A stretch of 64,000 bases of DNA from Pseudomonas inefficax. GTDB lineage: Bacteria; Pseudomonadota; Gammaproteobacteria; Pseudomonadales; Pseudomonadaceae. How positions within the stretch are numbered: the first letter of the stretch is position 1; the number at the start of each line of letters is the position of its first letter. Where the stretch lies: NCBI RefSeq assembly GCF_900277125.1, contig NZ_OPYN01000164.1, forward strand, positions 186,001-250,000. Reading direction: 5' to 3'. Under the pieces are notes generated by a model that saw only the letters and a list, made by a program, of their open reading frames with translations, was not told where the DNA came from and ran no database searches. A program made the translations under genes and the position numbers. Positions 8,276 through 17,762 of this stretch are shown piece after piece.

Positions 8276-9250
8276 ATGGACGCACTGAGCGAGATTCTCA
8301 AATCAATCAAGATGCGCTACACCGCCGTCGGTACGCTGCGGCTATCCCATCCGTGGGGCTTGAATTTCAAGATCGAGGGTATCCCCACCGCAATTGGCGT
8401 CATCGAAGGGGAGCCCTGCTGGCTGCGATTGCCGGGCCACGCACGAATACGGCTGGGGGTCGGGGACATGGCATTGGTCCGAGGGGCCTACCAGTTGCTG
8501 TGCGAACCGGACGCCCGCCCACAAGACATGGTTTCAGCCTGGATTGCGCAGGGCCTCCCAGCCTTCTCGGCAGACCGCGAACCGGAGGGTCCTGTGTATT
8601 TCAGGTGGGGCGGCGGTGGCGTGGAAACCCGTCTGTTGGGGCTTTCATTCGGGCTCGCCAACGGGCAACTCAACCCGCTGATCATGTCGCTGCCACCCTG
8701 CATCGTGCTGCGCGGCGATTCAAACCGGCTCCCCTGGATGCGGCCCGCCATTGAATTCCTGCTGTCGGAAAACACCGGCCAGGGAGGCTACACCGCCACG
8801 GCGCGCCTGCTTGCAGAACTGATATTCGTCAGCATGGTCCGCTCGCACCTGTTGAGTGAATCGAAGGGCGGCCGCGGCTGGTTACGAGGCCTGGCCGATC
8901 CGCGCATCGCGAAGGCCCTGGTGGCCATTCACCGGGAGCCGGGTGCCGAGTGGACGGTCGGTTCACTGGCGGGCGAGGCCGGGATGTCTCGTACCTCGTT
9001 CGCGGCGCGCTTCGCCGAATTGGTCGAAGCCACACCGATCGACTATCTCACGCAGTGGCGAATGCACCTCGCCGCCGAACGCATCGGCGAGTCGCGTTCC
9101 AACCTCAAGCAACTGGCCTTTGAACTTGGCTACGCCTCGGATGCAGCCTTTCGCGGAGCGTTCAAACGCCACCACGGAGTCGCCCCTTCCCGCTATTTCC
9201 ATGCCCCGGACTCGTTAGACGCCGAGCCGTCTTGCCGCCGTGCGAGCTGA
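8276..9250 (+). CDS. AraC-family transcriptional regulator
   Basis: 324 residues. The N-terminal half looks like the AraC cupin_6 sensor domain (MRYTAVGTLRLSHPWGLNF onward). The C-terminal ~100 residues hold two helix-turn-helix units: SLAGEAGMSRTSFAARFAEL (about 240) and QLAFELGYASDAAFRGAFKR (about 288), ending in the G.aPsrYf pattern. The ATG at 8276 gives the normal family N-terminus; the longer frame from 8162 begins with Arg/Ser-rich sequence that fits no domain. It is placed between the two halves of the plus-strand cluster and is the likely local activator of the following genes, with the pathway compound as effector. Confidence 0.88.
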   Translation: MDALSEILKSIKMRYTAVGTLRLSHPWGLNFKIEGIPTAIGVIEGEPCWLRLPGHARIRLGVGDMALVRGAYQLLCEPDARPQDMVSAWIAQGLPAFSADREPEGPVYFRWGGGGVETRLLGLSFGLANGQLNPLIMSLPPCIVLRGDSNRLPWMRPAIEFLLSENTGQGGYTATARLLAELIFVSMVRSHLLSESKGGRGWLRGLADPRIAKALVAIHREPGAEWTVGSLAGEAGMSRTSFAARFAELVEATPIDYLTQWRMHLAAERIGESRSNLKQLAFELGYASDAAFRGAFKRHHGVAPSRYFHAPDSLDAEPSCRRAS

Positions 9251-9448
9251 AAGAACAGCCCGGTCAGTACCGCCTGGCACCACGACGCCACAGTCGCGGG
9301 TGCACTAGGCCACGGCACAAGCCGGTTTCTCCAGCCAGGCGACGGACGAATCCGTCGCAATGGCGGACGCCGCCGCCGGTCACAGCGAACGGCTGCGCTT
9401 ATCATCCAATCAGCCCATGGATCAATAACTGGTGGGACGGGAGATAAT

Positions 9449-10864
9449 ATGAAAAATACCCCATATTCACTGACGATCGACGGCAAACGCGTTTTTTGCG
9501 CAGAAACAGCGCCTGCACTGAACCCCGCCACCGAACAACCCATCTGCAATGTCCCACTGGCCTCTCGCGAGCACTTGGAGCAGGCCGTTGCTGCAGCCCG
9601 TGCAGCGCTCCCCGGGTGGGCGAACAGCGCGATTGCCGAGCGCCAGTTCAGGGTGTCCCGGCTGGGCGATCTGATCGAGCAAAACCAGGAAGCCTTCATC
9701 GATTTGCTGATCACCGAGCAGGGCAAGAGCCGAGCCGGGGCGCAGTGGGAAATCGGCGGCTCGATACATTGGTTGCGTGAAATCGCCAAGCAATCGCTTG
9801 AAGAGCAGGTGTCCAGCCAGGGCGACGTCGAGGTCGTGACCCGCCATGTTCCGATCGGCGTGATAGGCGCCATCACGCCCTGGAACTTCCCGCTGTTGCT
9901 GGCCGTGTGGAAAATCGCCCCGGCATTGGTCACCGGCAACACGATGGTCCTCAAGCCTTCACCTCACACACCGCTCTGCACGCTGTGGTTCGGCGAGCTT
10001 GCGCAGCAGGTATTGCCACCCGGGGTGTTGAACGTACTGTCCGGTGGCAACGAGCTCGGTCAGTGGATCACCGAACACCCAGCAATCGGCAAGATCTCGT
10101 TCACCGGATCCACTGCGACCGGTCGCCACGTGATGCAGAGCGCCGCCGTCAACCTGAAGCGCCTGACCCTCGAACTGGGCGGCAATGATCCGGCCATCGT
10201 GCTACCCGATGTGGATGCCAAGGCTATCGCCAAAGATCTGTTCTGGGCCGCGTTCGCCAACAGCGCGCAGTTCTGCGTCGCCTGCAAGCGACTGTACGTA
10301 CACGAGGACGTCTACCAGGACGTGGCCCGTGAACTGACGGCCTACGCCAAGAACGTGAAGGTGGGCAATGGCATTGAGGCTGACACGCAGCTGGGCCCGC
10401 TGCAGAACAGGATGCAATTCGAAAAGGTCTCGCAACTGCTCGAGGCCAGCCAGGCAGCTGGCTTGACATTCCTGCTCGGCGGCAAACCGATACAACAGCC
10501 CGGCTACTTCATCCCGATCACGCTGGTGGACAACCCTCCTGAGGATTCGCGCGTTGTTGCCGAAGAAGCCTTCGGCCCAGTGCTGCCGCTGCTCAAATAC
10601 CGAGACATCGACGAGGTCATCGCACGAGCGAACGATACTCCGTACGGGCTGGCCGCAACGGTATGGGGCAAGGATATCGTCAAGGCCGAACAGGTGGCAC
10701 GGCGCATCGAGGCCGGCACGGTCTGGATCAACCAGGCACATGTGTTCGCGCCTGACATCGCCTTTGGCGGCCACAAACATTCAGGCCTGGGGATCGAGAA
10801 CTCGCTGCACGGGCTGGCCGAATACTGCAATGTGCAAACCATCATGCGCAAGGTCCTGCCATGA
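9449..10864 (+). CDS. NAD(P)-dependent aldehyde dehydrogenase
   Basis: 471 residues, a full-length ALDH. Catalytic Asn lies in TPWNFPLLLAVWKIAPAL (about 150), the general-base Glu in LELGGNDPAIV (about 242), and the catalytic Cys in NSAQFCVACKRLYVHE (about 276), where most ALDHs have GQxC. It oxidises an aldehyde to the carboxylate and feeds directly into the acyl-CoA ligase, whose start overlaps its stop (ATGA). This pair predicts aldehyde to acid to acyl-CoA. The 198-bp gap before it separates it from the AraC gene and should contain its promoter. Confidence 0.9.
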   Translation: MKNTPYSLTIDGKRVFCAETAPALNPATEQPICNVPLASREHLEQAVAAARAALPGWANSAIAERQFRVSRLGDLIEQNQEAFIDLLITEQGKSRAGAQWEIGGSIHWLREIAKQSLEEQVSSQGDVEVVTRHVPIGVIGAITPWNFPLLLAVWKIAPALVTGNTMVLKPSPHTPLCTLWFGELAQQVLPPGVLNVLSGGNELGQWITEHPAIGKISFTGSTATGRHVMQSAAVNLKRLTLELGGNDPAIVLPDVDAKAIAKDLFWAAFANSAQFCVACKRLYVHEDVYQDVARELTAYAKNVKVGNGIEADTQLGPLQNRMQFEKVSQLLEASQAAGLTFLLGGKPIQQPGYFIPITLVDNPPEDSRVVAEEAFGPVLPLLKYRDIDEVIARANDTPYGLAATVWGKDIVKAEQVARRIEAGTVWINQAHVFAPDIAFGGHKHSGLGIENSLHGLAEYCNVQTIMRKVLP

Positions 10865-12396
10865 GCGCCACCGCGATGTCGACGTCGGTTGGCGCACTGA
10901 TCGGCGAGGCCGCCCAGCGTTTCGGCGACAAGACCGCACTGGTGTTCGACGAACGCAACTGGTCGTTCCGCGAACTCGACGATGCGTCTTCCATGTTGGC
11001 TGCCGCGCTGCTGGCTCGCGGTCTGAGGGCCGGCGACACCGTGTCACTGTACTCGCCCAACTGCCCAGAATGGATCATCGGTTATTACGCGGTGCTGAAG
11101 CTCGGCGGCATCGTCAATCCGCTGAACCTGATGCTCACGCCTGACGAGGCAGCCTACGCGATGAACGATTGCGGCGCCGTCGCAGTATTGGGCTCGCACG
11201 AGCGCATCGCCGGCCTGGCACGGATTCGCGTCAATACCAAGCTGCACTTGTGCGTTTCCTACGGAGGTGAAACACCACCGGGCGCCGTGGATTTCAACGA
11301 CCTGCTGGAGACCGCAGCCAGCACGTGCCCGGTGGCGTACATCACGCTGGACCAGCCTTGCACGGTGGCCTACACCTCCGGTACCACAGGGCATCCGAAA
11401 GGTGCGCTACTGACCCACCGCAGCATCCTGATGAACACCGCGATGACGGCCACGATGCACGTACGCAGCGCCGCTGACACGGTAGTCAGTGCCCTGCCCT
11501 GCTCCCATGTCTACGGCAACATTGTGATGAACGCCGCCATCGCCTACGGCATGACGCTGGTGCTGCACCCGGTGTTTGACGCCGAGCGTGTGCTCGATAG
11601 CATCCAGACCCACCGAGCGACCCTGTTCGAGGGTGTGCCGACGATGTACATGTACCTGCTCAACTTCCCAAGGCTCAGCGCATACGACCTGTCGTCGCTA
11701 AGCCGATGCACTGTCGGCGGCCAGACAATGCCCGAGGCCAAGATGCGCGATGTCGAGGCCGTATTCGGTTGCCCGCTGATCGAGTTGTGGGGCATGACCG
11801 AACTAGGCGGGCTGGGCACCACGCACAGTGCCTATGGTCCGACCCGCCACGGCTCCATCGGCATTGCCTTGCCCCACCTGGAGGCACGGGTGATAGCCAC
11901 CGATGGGGCGCGCCAAGTGCTGCCTGCGGGGAGCGTCGGTGAGTTGCAGATCCGCGGCCCGGTGGTGATGGCAGGCTACCTCTGCCGGCCCGACGCCACC
12001 GCCGACGCGATCGACCCTGACGGCTGGCTGCACACCGGTGACCTCGTGCGCCAGGACCAGGACGGCTACCTCTACGTGGTGGACCGGCTCAAGGACATGA
12101 TCATCACCGGCGGTTTCAACATCTATCCGGCCGAGCTTGAGCGAGTGATCGCGGAGCACCCCGACGTCGCGCTCGTCGCAGTGGGCAGCGTCGTCGACGA
12201 CGTGAAGGGCGAGCTGGCCAAAGCCTACATCGTCCCTCGACACGGGGCTCAGGTCGACCTGGCAGCGCTGGAGGCGCATTGCCGGGCACGTCTGGCCGCT
12301 TACAAAGTGCCCCGCGTCTACCAGATCGTCGAAGACCTGCCCAAAACCAGCACGGGCAAGATTCTGCGTCGAATGCTGCATACGCTCGAACCTTAA
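10861..12396 (+). CDS. AMP-forming acyl-CoA ligase (ANL superfamily)
   Basis: 511 residues. The P-loop motif AYTSGTTGHPKGALLTHRS (about 168-186), the adenylate motif GMTELGGLG (about 313), the hinge region YVVDRLKDMIITGGFNIYP (about 400) and the C-terminal catalytic Lys in KTSTGKILRRML are all present, so the enzyme should be active. It converts a carboxylic acid to its CoA thioester with ATP. It overlaps the aldehyde dehydrogenase by 4 bp. It resembles long-chain or medium-chain acid:CoA ligases more than benzoate ligases, but substrate class is uncertain. Confidence 0.9.
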   Translation: MSATAMSTSVGALIGEAAQRFGDKTALVFDERNWSFRELDDASSMLAAALLARGLRAGDTVSLYSPNCPEWIIGYYAVLKLGGIVNPLNLMLTPDEAAYAMNDCGAVAVLGSHERIAGLARIRVNTKLHLCVSYGGETPPGAVDFNDLLETAASTCPVAYITLDQPCTVAYTSGTTGHPKGALLTHRSILMNTAMTATMHVRSAADTVVSALPCSHVYGNIVMNAAIAYGMTLVLHPVFDAERVLDSIQTHRATLFEGVPTMYMYLLNFPRLSAYDLSSLSRCTVGGQTMPEAKMRDVEAVFGCPLIELWGMTELGGLGTTHSAYGPTRHGSIGIALPHLEARVIATDGARQVLPAGSVGELQIRGPVVMAGYLCRPDATADAIDPDGWLHTGDLVRQDQDGYLYVVDRLKDMIITGGFNIYPAELERVIAEHPDVALVAVGSVVDDVKGELAKAYIVPRHGAQVDLAALEAHCRARLAAYKVPRVYQIVEDLPKTSTGKILRRMLHTLEP

Positions 12397-12561
12397 AGGA
12401 GGGGGCAAGACACGAGGCGTGAAACGAGTCAATGGCACGCAGCAGTGAACGGAGCATGCCAGCATGCGACAGCTCGCGGCCCAGGTGGATCGTGCACGAC
12501 ATACATCACACAACACCTCCGGCCTTGCCGGAGACAACCCCAGCAACCTAGGAGAAGACAG

Positions 12562-13488
12562 ATGAGTCGAATTGTCATCAGTGGCGCGTCCGGCAACCTC
12601 GGACGGTATGTAACCGATCTGCTGCTGGAAGACGATGCTGGCCGCGCCTTGACGTTGGTTACGCGAACGCCTTCCAAGCTGGCCCACCGTGTTAGCGATA
12701 ACATCAGCGTACGCTACGGCGATTTCACGGATCCCGCATCGCTGGACACTGCCTACGCGGGCGGCGAAACCCTGCTGCTCATCAGTAGCCTGAACGTCGG
12801 CCGGCGGCTCGAAGAGCATCGTAACGCCATCGCGGCAGCGAAGCGGGCGGGCATCAAGTACATTGTTTACACCTCGTTCCAGGGCACTCACCCCAGAAAC
12901 CCCTCATTGGCGTCTCAGGATCACTCCCAGACTGAGCGACTGCTGCGCGAGTCCGGCATCGAGCATGTCGTGCTGCGTGATTCTCTCTACGCCGAAATCT
13001 TCACCAACGTAGTGATTGCCGCGGCCGTGCCAGTCGGAGAGTTCCAGATGGCGGCGGGCGACGGCATCATCGCGCCGGTGTCCAAACGTGATGTGGCGCA
13101 CTGCGCGGTGAAGTGCCTGCTGAACCCGGAGTACCACGCCGGCGCAGTCTATGAACTCACCGGCCCGGAGCTGATCAGCCTCCACGATCTTGCAAGGATC
13201 GGCTCCGAGTTCCACAACGCGCCCATCAAGTACGTTCCCGTGACCCCGCAAGAGCGCCTTGCGCTGCTCGACGCCCTCGGCTTCCCTCGCACCTACTCAC
13301 CCGAGATGGACAAGAATCCGGCAGGCGCGATGTGGGCCAGCGACGAGATGCTGGCTGGGGATATTGCGTTGGCGCAGGGCTTTCACGCGATTCTTTCGCA
13401 TCACGTCAAGTTTATCACGGGCAGAGAGCCCGAGACGCTCTGGTCGGTGTTCGAGCGCTGCAAAGGAAAGCGTTACGACGAACTGTAG
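12562..13488 (+). CDS. NmrA-family NAD(P)-binding protein (SDR-like), member 1
   Basis: 308 residues. The nucleotide-binding motif is GASGNLGRYVTDLLL at residues 8-22, the typical GxxGxxG of atypical SDRs in the NmrA / QorB / triphenylmethane-reductase group. The start at 12562 is supported by AGGAGA 9 bp upstream; the longer frame from 12445 is not supported. Members reduce quinones, azo or triphenylmethane dyes or isoflavonoid-type ethers, or serve only as redox sensors. It is less similar to the other two NmrA-like proteins here than they are to each other. Confidence 0.83.
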   Translation: MSRIVISGASGNLGRYVTDLLLEDDAGRALTLVTRTPSKLAHRVSDNISVRYGDFTDPASLDTAYAGGETLLLISSLNVGRRLEEHRNAIAAAKRAGIKYIVYTSFQGTHPRNPSLASQDHSQTERLLRESGIEHVVLRDSLYAEIFTNVVIAAAVPVGEFQMAAGDGIIAPVSKRDVAHCAVKCLLNPEYHAGAVYELTGPELISLHDLARIGSEFHNAPIKYVPVTPQERLALLDALGFPRTYSPEMDKNPAGAMWASDEMLAGDIALAQGFHAILSHHVKFITGREPETLWSVFERCKGKRYDEL

Positions 13489-13536
13489 GTTCGTGACGCG
13501 GCTCGCCGCCACCTCTCCCAGTGCAGGAGCAATCAA

Positions 13537-14484
13537 ATGCAAGCCCCAGAGAATCTCAAGCCGATTCCCCGTAGCGTGCTGGTCTTCGGTGCAGCCAACC
13601 ACCTCGGAACCCCACTGGCCCGCTATCTCCAACAACACGCGCCGCAGATCAGGTTGCGCTTGGTCAGCACCCGGCCGGAAGGCCGCGAAACACTGCGCCG
13701 TCATTTCCCCGACGCAGAAGTCATCAGCGCGAACTGGTTCGATCCAGCCTCGCTCAAGCCCGCCGTGCAAGGCATGGAGGGGATTTTCATCAATACCCCG
13801 GGGGGTACCGACGAGCAGCCAGCAATGACCAACCTGGTCGCAGCCATCAAGGAAGCGGGAACGGCCATTCACATCCTGCGCACTCTGGGCCTGCAGCCCG
13901 AGGCGAGCCCGCGACGGATTCCAGAAGCTGTCCGCCAGGCGTTCCTTGGACTGCCGGTCCAGCATCCGATCGCCAAGCGCATCCTCGACGCAAGCGACTT
14001 GCCGGTGACCTACCTAAACCTCGGTGCCACCTTCATGGACAACTTCTTCTGGATGAAGGCGGCGCTGGTGCAGCAACGCAAGCTGATTTGGCACAACCGC
14101 CTGATCACTTTCATCGACCCGCGTGAGGTCGGTGAAGCCGCAGCCCGCCTGCTCCTTTGCGATAACCATCGCCACATTGGCCAATTCCACACACTGAACA
14201 ACGGCCAGGATCTCCTGCGTTTCAGCGATGTTGCCCAACTGATGAGCGAGGTATTCGCAGAGACGATCACCTACAACGGCAGCAAGGAGGCGTTCTTCGA
14301 CGCCTATGCGCCGATGGGCGAGCTGCGGCAATTGCTGTGGGACTTCTTCGAATACGAACGCGCCAACGAGGTGGTGTGGGCACCTAACAATTTCTTGGAA
14401 CGTACCTTGGGGCGCAAGCCGCTTACGGTCCGACAATGGCTGGAGGAACATGCTGCCGCGCTACTGGCAGCGATGCCGAAGTAA
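13537..14484 (+). CDS. NmrA-family NAD(P)-binding protein, member 2
   Basis: 315 residues with an N-terminal Rossmann motif (VLVFGAANHLGTPLARYL, about 15-32). The central segment LPVTYLNLGATFMDNFFWM and the stretch DNHRHIGQFHTLNNGQDL are almost repeated in the protein at 17763-18707, so these two are close paralogues. It begins 48 bp after member 1 and is 41 bp before the second DUF1302 gene. A reductase or isomerase acting on a pathway intermediate is inferred from family and position only. Confidence 0.82.
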   Translation: MQAPENLKPIPRSVLVFGAANHLGTPLARYLQQHAPQIRLRLVSTRPEGRETLRRHFPDAEVISANWFDPASLKPAVQGMEGIFINTPGGTDEQPAMTNLVAAIKEAGTAIHILRTLGLQPEASPRRIPEAVRQAFLGLPVQHPIAKRILDASDLPVTYLNLGATFMDNFFWMKAALVQQRKLIWHNRLITFIDPREVGEAAARLLLCDNHRHIGQFHTLNNGQDLLRFSDVAQLMSEVFAETITYNGSKEAFFDAYAPMGELRQLLWDFFEYERANEVVWAPNNFLERTLGRKPLTVRQWLEEHAAALLAAMPK

Positions 14485-14525
14485 ACGTCATTACAAAAAC
14501 AACAACAACCTGAAAGGGGACTTTT

Positions 14526-16175
14526 ATGAAGCATGACTTCAGGGCACTGAAGTGCATCAGATCTTCCTTTACCTTGCACATGGGCGCACTCGCGGCGGCC
14601 ATTGCATGCGACCTGGGCGGTCCGGGTGCATATGCCTTCCAGATAGATACCGGGAACTCCGACATCAAGCTACGTTGGGACAACACCCTGAAGTACAGCA
14701 CCGCCTGGCGGCTTAAATCACCGTTGTCCAAGCTGATCTCGGATACCAATTACGACGACGGGGACCGCAATTTCAGCAAAGGTCTCATTTCCAATCGTAC
14801 CGACCTGCTGTCGGAGCTGGATATCCAATATGGCAACTTCGGTGCGCGAGCCAGCGGCGCAGCTTGGTACGACGACGTCTACAACAAAAGCAACGACAAC
14901 AACTCCCCCGACACCGTCAACCAGCTCTCTCGCGCTTACGACGAATTTCCCTCCGCCACACGGGATCTCCATGGCCGCAAGGGGGAGTTGCTGGACGCCT
15001 TCGTGTTCGGCAGGTTCGACCTCATGGGCGACTCCCGGGCGACATTCCGCCTGGGACGTCACGCGTTGCTGTACGGCGAGAGCCTGTTCTTCGGCAGCAA
15101 CGGCATCGCCGGCGGTCAGGCCCCCATGGACGTCATCAAGTCCCAGTCTGTTCCCAACACCCAGTACAAGGAGCTGGTCCGACCGACCCAGCAGATCTCC
15201 GGACAACTGCAGATCAATCCGCGATTGTCCATTGGCGCCTACTACCAGTTGCGCTGGGAAAAGCAACGCCTGCCAGCCTCGGGCAGCTATTTCTCCACAC
15301 TGGACATCCTGGGCGACGGCGGCGAGATCATGCGCTTCGGCGGGCCATTCAACGCGACTCGAGGGCGGGATATAAAGGCCAAGGATTCCGGCCAAGGCGG
15401 CTTACAGGTGCGTTTTCGCATCGGTGAAACGGACTACGGTCTGTATGCGATCCAGTTCCACGACAAGGGGCCGCAGCTGTATTTGCGCGGCGCGCTCCCC
15501 GGCACGCCGCCCGGTGTAGATTTGCCCGCCGAGTATGCCTGGGTGTATCCGGAGAACATCCAGGCCTACGGTGCAAGCGCCAGTCACACTTTTGGCGAGT
15601 TCAATATTGCCGGCGAAGTGTCGGTACGCCGCAACCAGCCATTGGCCAGCGATGCCCAGGTGGATCTGCTCGGCACGGGTAACAACGACAGCAACCCCCT
15701 GTATGCCGTGGGCAACACTGCACACGCCCAGGTTTCATGGATGGCGACACTGGCGCCGAACTTCCTCGCAAACGAAACGGACTTTAGCGGCGAAGTTGCC
15801 TGGAACCGAACCACCAGCATCACTCGCAACCCCGACGCCCTCAATCCGAACGCCGACCGCGACGCCTGGAACATCCGTATGGTGTATGAGCCGCGCTACC
15901 GGCAGGTGTTCCCCGGCACCGATCTGTCGATCCCCCTAGGCATCGGCTATGGCCTGGGCAACTCCTCGGCGCTGGGCACCGCATTCCTCGGCAACCATGT
16001 GGGTGACGTGAGCATCGGGATTGCGGGTTCCTATCTGCAGGTATGGCGCTTCAGCGCCAACTACACCCACTTCATCGGCCCCAAAGGGCTGGCTTCGGAA
16101 GATGGTCACGGGTCGTTCAAGCAAACACTCAAGGACCGCGACTTCCTATCGCTGTCCGTGAACCGCACGTTCTGA
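14526..16175 (+). CDS. DUF1302 outer-membrane protein, copy 2
   Basis: 549 residues. A signal peptide ends near AYA before FQIDTGNSDIKLRWDNTLKY; the C-terminus is SVNRTF. It aligns along its whole length with the protein at 4051-5745 (shared blocks include SGAAWYDDVYNKSNDN and GRKGELLDAFVFG). AAAGGGGAC precedes the start. The divergence between copies is far beyond a recent duplication, which suggests that they handle different compounds or different oligomers. Outer-membrane location is supported; transport role is inferred. Confidence 0.88.
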   Translation: MKHDFRALKCIRSSFTLHMGALAAAIACDLGGPGAYAFQIDTGNSDIKLRWDNTLKYSTAWRLKSPLSKLISDTNYDDGDRNFSKGLISNRTDLLSELDIQYGNFGARASGAAWYDDVYNKSNDNNSPDTVNQLSRAYDEFPSATRDLHGRKGELLDAFVFGRFDLMGDSRATFRLGRHALLYGESLFFGSNGIAGGQAPMDVIKSQSVPNTQYKELVRPTQQISGQLQINPRLSIGAYYQLRWEKQRLPASGSYFSTLDILGDGGEIMRFGGPFNATRGRDIKAKDSGQGGLQVRFRIGETDYGLYAIQFHDKGPQLYLRGALPGTPPGVDLPAEYAWVYPENIQAYGASASHTFGEFNIAGEVSVRRNQPLASDAQVDLLGTGNNDSNPLYAVGNTAHAQVSWMATLAPNFLANETDFSGEVAWNRTTSITRNPDALNPNADRDAWNIRMVYEPRYRQVFPGTDLSIPLGIGYGLGNSSALGTAFLGNHVGDVSIGIAGSYLQVWRFSANYTHFIGPKGLASEDGHGSFKQTLKDRDFLSLSVNRTF

Positions 16176-16184
16176 GGGGGATGG

Positions 16185-17543
16185 ATGAAAACTCGATGCA
16201 ATCTGCTGCTGAACGCCGCATTCGGCGCGCTCATTTCAGCTCCTGCCCTGGCGGGTGTCTCCGCCGAAGAGGCTGAGCAACTCAAGACAACGCTAACCCC
16301 GCTCGGCGCTGAAAGAGCCGGCAACCGAGAAGGTACGATTCCCGCCTGGACCGGTGGCTACACCACTCCGTTCCCGGGCGACCAGCCTGGCCGGCAGCGC
16401 GGCGATCCCTTCGCAGCCGAAAAGCCACTGTTGTCGATTACCGCCCAGAACATGGATCAATACGCCGCGAAGTTGACCGACGGCGTACAAGCGATGCTGA
16501 AGAAGTACCCGGACACCTACCGGCTGGAGGTGTATCCCACCCATCGCACAGCGGCCGCGCCGCAGTGGGTATACGACAATACCTTCAAGAACGCCACACG
16601 CGGCAGCCTGCAAGGCGATAAGGCCGAAAACGTCTATGGGGGCGTTCCGTTCCCGGTCCCGAAATCCGGGATCGAAGTTCTGTGGAACCATGTACTTCGT
16701 TGGCGGGGTGAATCGTACAAGGTTGACACGGACCAGTATCAGATCACAGCCACGGGCAAGAACGTCTTGATCAGCGACGCCGTTGCCATTTTCAATTACC
16801 CGTACTACTTCAAGGACAGCTCCCTGGAAGCGTTCTCCAAGACGCAGGACTACTACAAGTCCCGGGTGAGTACTGCCGGCCCACCGCTGCGCGCCGGCGA
16901 GGTGATCGTCGGTATCGGAAACCTGGATGGAGCAAAGGATCAGTCCTGGGTGTACCTCGCCGGTCAGCGTCGCGTGCGCAAGCTGCCCAATGCCTGCTGC
17001 GACACGCCCTCCCCTTTCAGCGGCGGCTTGATGACCTTCGACGAGTCGGATGTCTGGTGGGGCCGCCTGGATCGCTTCGACTGGACCCTCGTAGGCAAGC
17101 AGGAAAAGTACATTCCGTACAACGGCAACAAGTATTGGAAGGCCGGCAAGAGCGACGAGATGCTGGGTGAGCACCACCTCAAACCCGAATACGTGCGTTG
17201 GGAGCTGCACCGCGTCTGGGTAGTGGAGGCGAACCTACGCCAGGGCCAGCGCCACGCCGCGGTGAAGTCGCGTTATTACTGCGATGAAGACAGCTGGAAC
17301 TGTGTGCTGGCCGACCGCTGGGATGCGAACGGGCAATTGTGGAAAACCCTTTGGGCCATTCCGATGCTCATCCCCGACCTCCCCGGGGTCGTGAGCCTGC
17401 CCTTTGGCTTCAATGATCTCGTGTCGGGCACTTTCTACATGAACGGCGTGGTCAACCGCAAACAATTCCACTACGACATCATGCCGCGTTACAGGGATAC
17501 AGAGTTTTCGCCGGACGCCATCGCAGGTGAAGGCATACGCTGA
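16185..17543 (+). CDS. DUF1329 periplasmic protein, copy 2
   Basis: 452 residues; it starts 9 bp after the DUF1302 stop with GGGGG close by. Signal peptide up to PALAGV, then SAEEAEQLKTTLTPLGAERA and GTIPAWTGGY, the same order of motifs as copy 1. The block VAGQRRVRKLP-like (LAGQRRVRKLPNACCDTPSP) is kept, including the paired Cys. Probably a periplasmic carrier for the ligand passed by its DUF1302 partner. A 219-bp gap follows. Confidence 0.87.
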   Translation: MKTRCNLLLNAAFGALISAPALAGVSAEEAEQLKTTLTPLGAERAGNREGTIPAWTGGYTTPFPGDQPGRQRGDPFAAEKPLLSITAQNMDQYAAKLTDGVQAMLKKYPDTYRLEVYPTHRTAAAPQWVYDNTFKNATRGSLQGDKAENVYGGVPFPVPKSGIEVLWNHVLRWRGESYKVDTDQYQITATGKNVLISDAVAIFNYPYYFKDSSLEAFSKTQDYYKSRVSTAGPPLRAGEVIVGIGNLDGAKDQSWVYLAGQRRVRKLPNACCDTPSPFSGGLMTFDESDVWWGRLDRFDWTLVGKQEKYIPYNGNKYWKAGKSDEMLGEHHLKPEYVRWELHRVWVVEANLRQGQRHAAVKSRYYCDEDSWNCVLADRWDANGQLWKTLWAIPMLIPDLPGVVSLPFGFNDLVSGTFYMNGVVNRKQFHYDIMPRYRDTEFSPDAIAGEGIR

Positions 17544-17629
17544 GCAAGGAAAAGTGGACATGGCACACCGGAAATGCCTGCCCACCATACCGCTGTGCTG
17601 ATCGCATTGCTTCGTCACTCAGCAATGAG

Positions 17630-17653
17630 GCCGCAAACGTAACGATTTGCGGC
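17630..17653. promoter_or_regulatory. Inverted repeat before the third NmrA gene
   Basis: GCCGCAAA ... TTTGCGGC is a perfect 8-bp inverted repeat with an 8-nt spacer in the gap between DUF1329 copy 2 and the next gene. No T-run follows on the plus strand, so an operator or mRNA hairpin is more likely than a terminator. Confidence 0.35.
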
Positions 17654-17762
17654 TGTCAGATAACTGCAGACGGTACGAGACGTTCGGCCGCTTCTACCAA
17701 GCGTCACATTAAAACGATCATCAAAAAGTCGGACACCACAGAAAATAAGAGAGGCGCTATCC

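Noticed and set aside
9284..9302. TGGCACCACGACGCC as a sigma-54 promoter
   Set aside because: The -24 element fits but the -12 element (TTGCA) does not.
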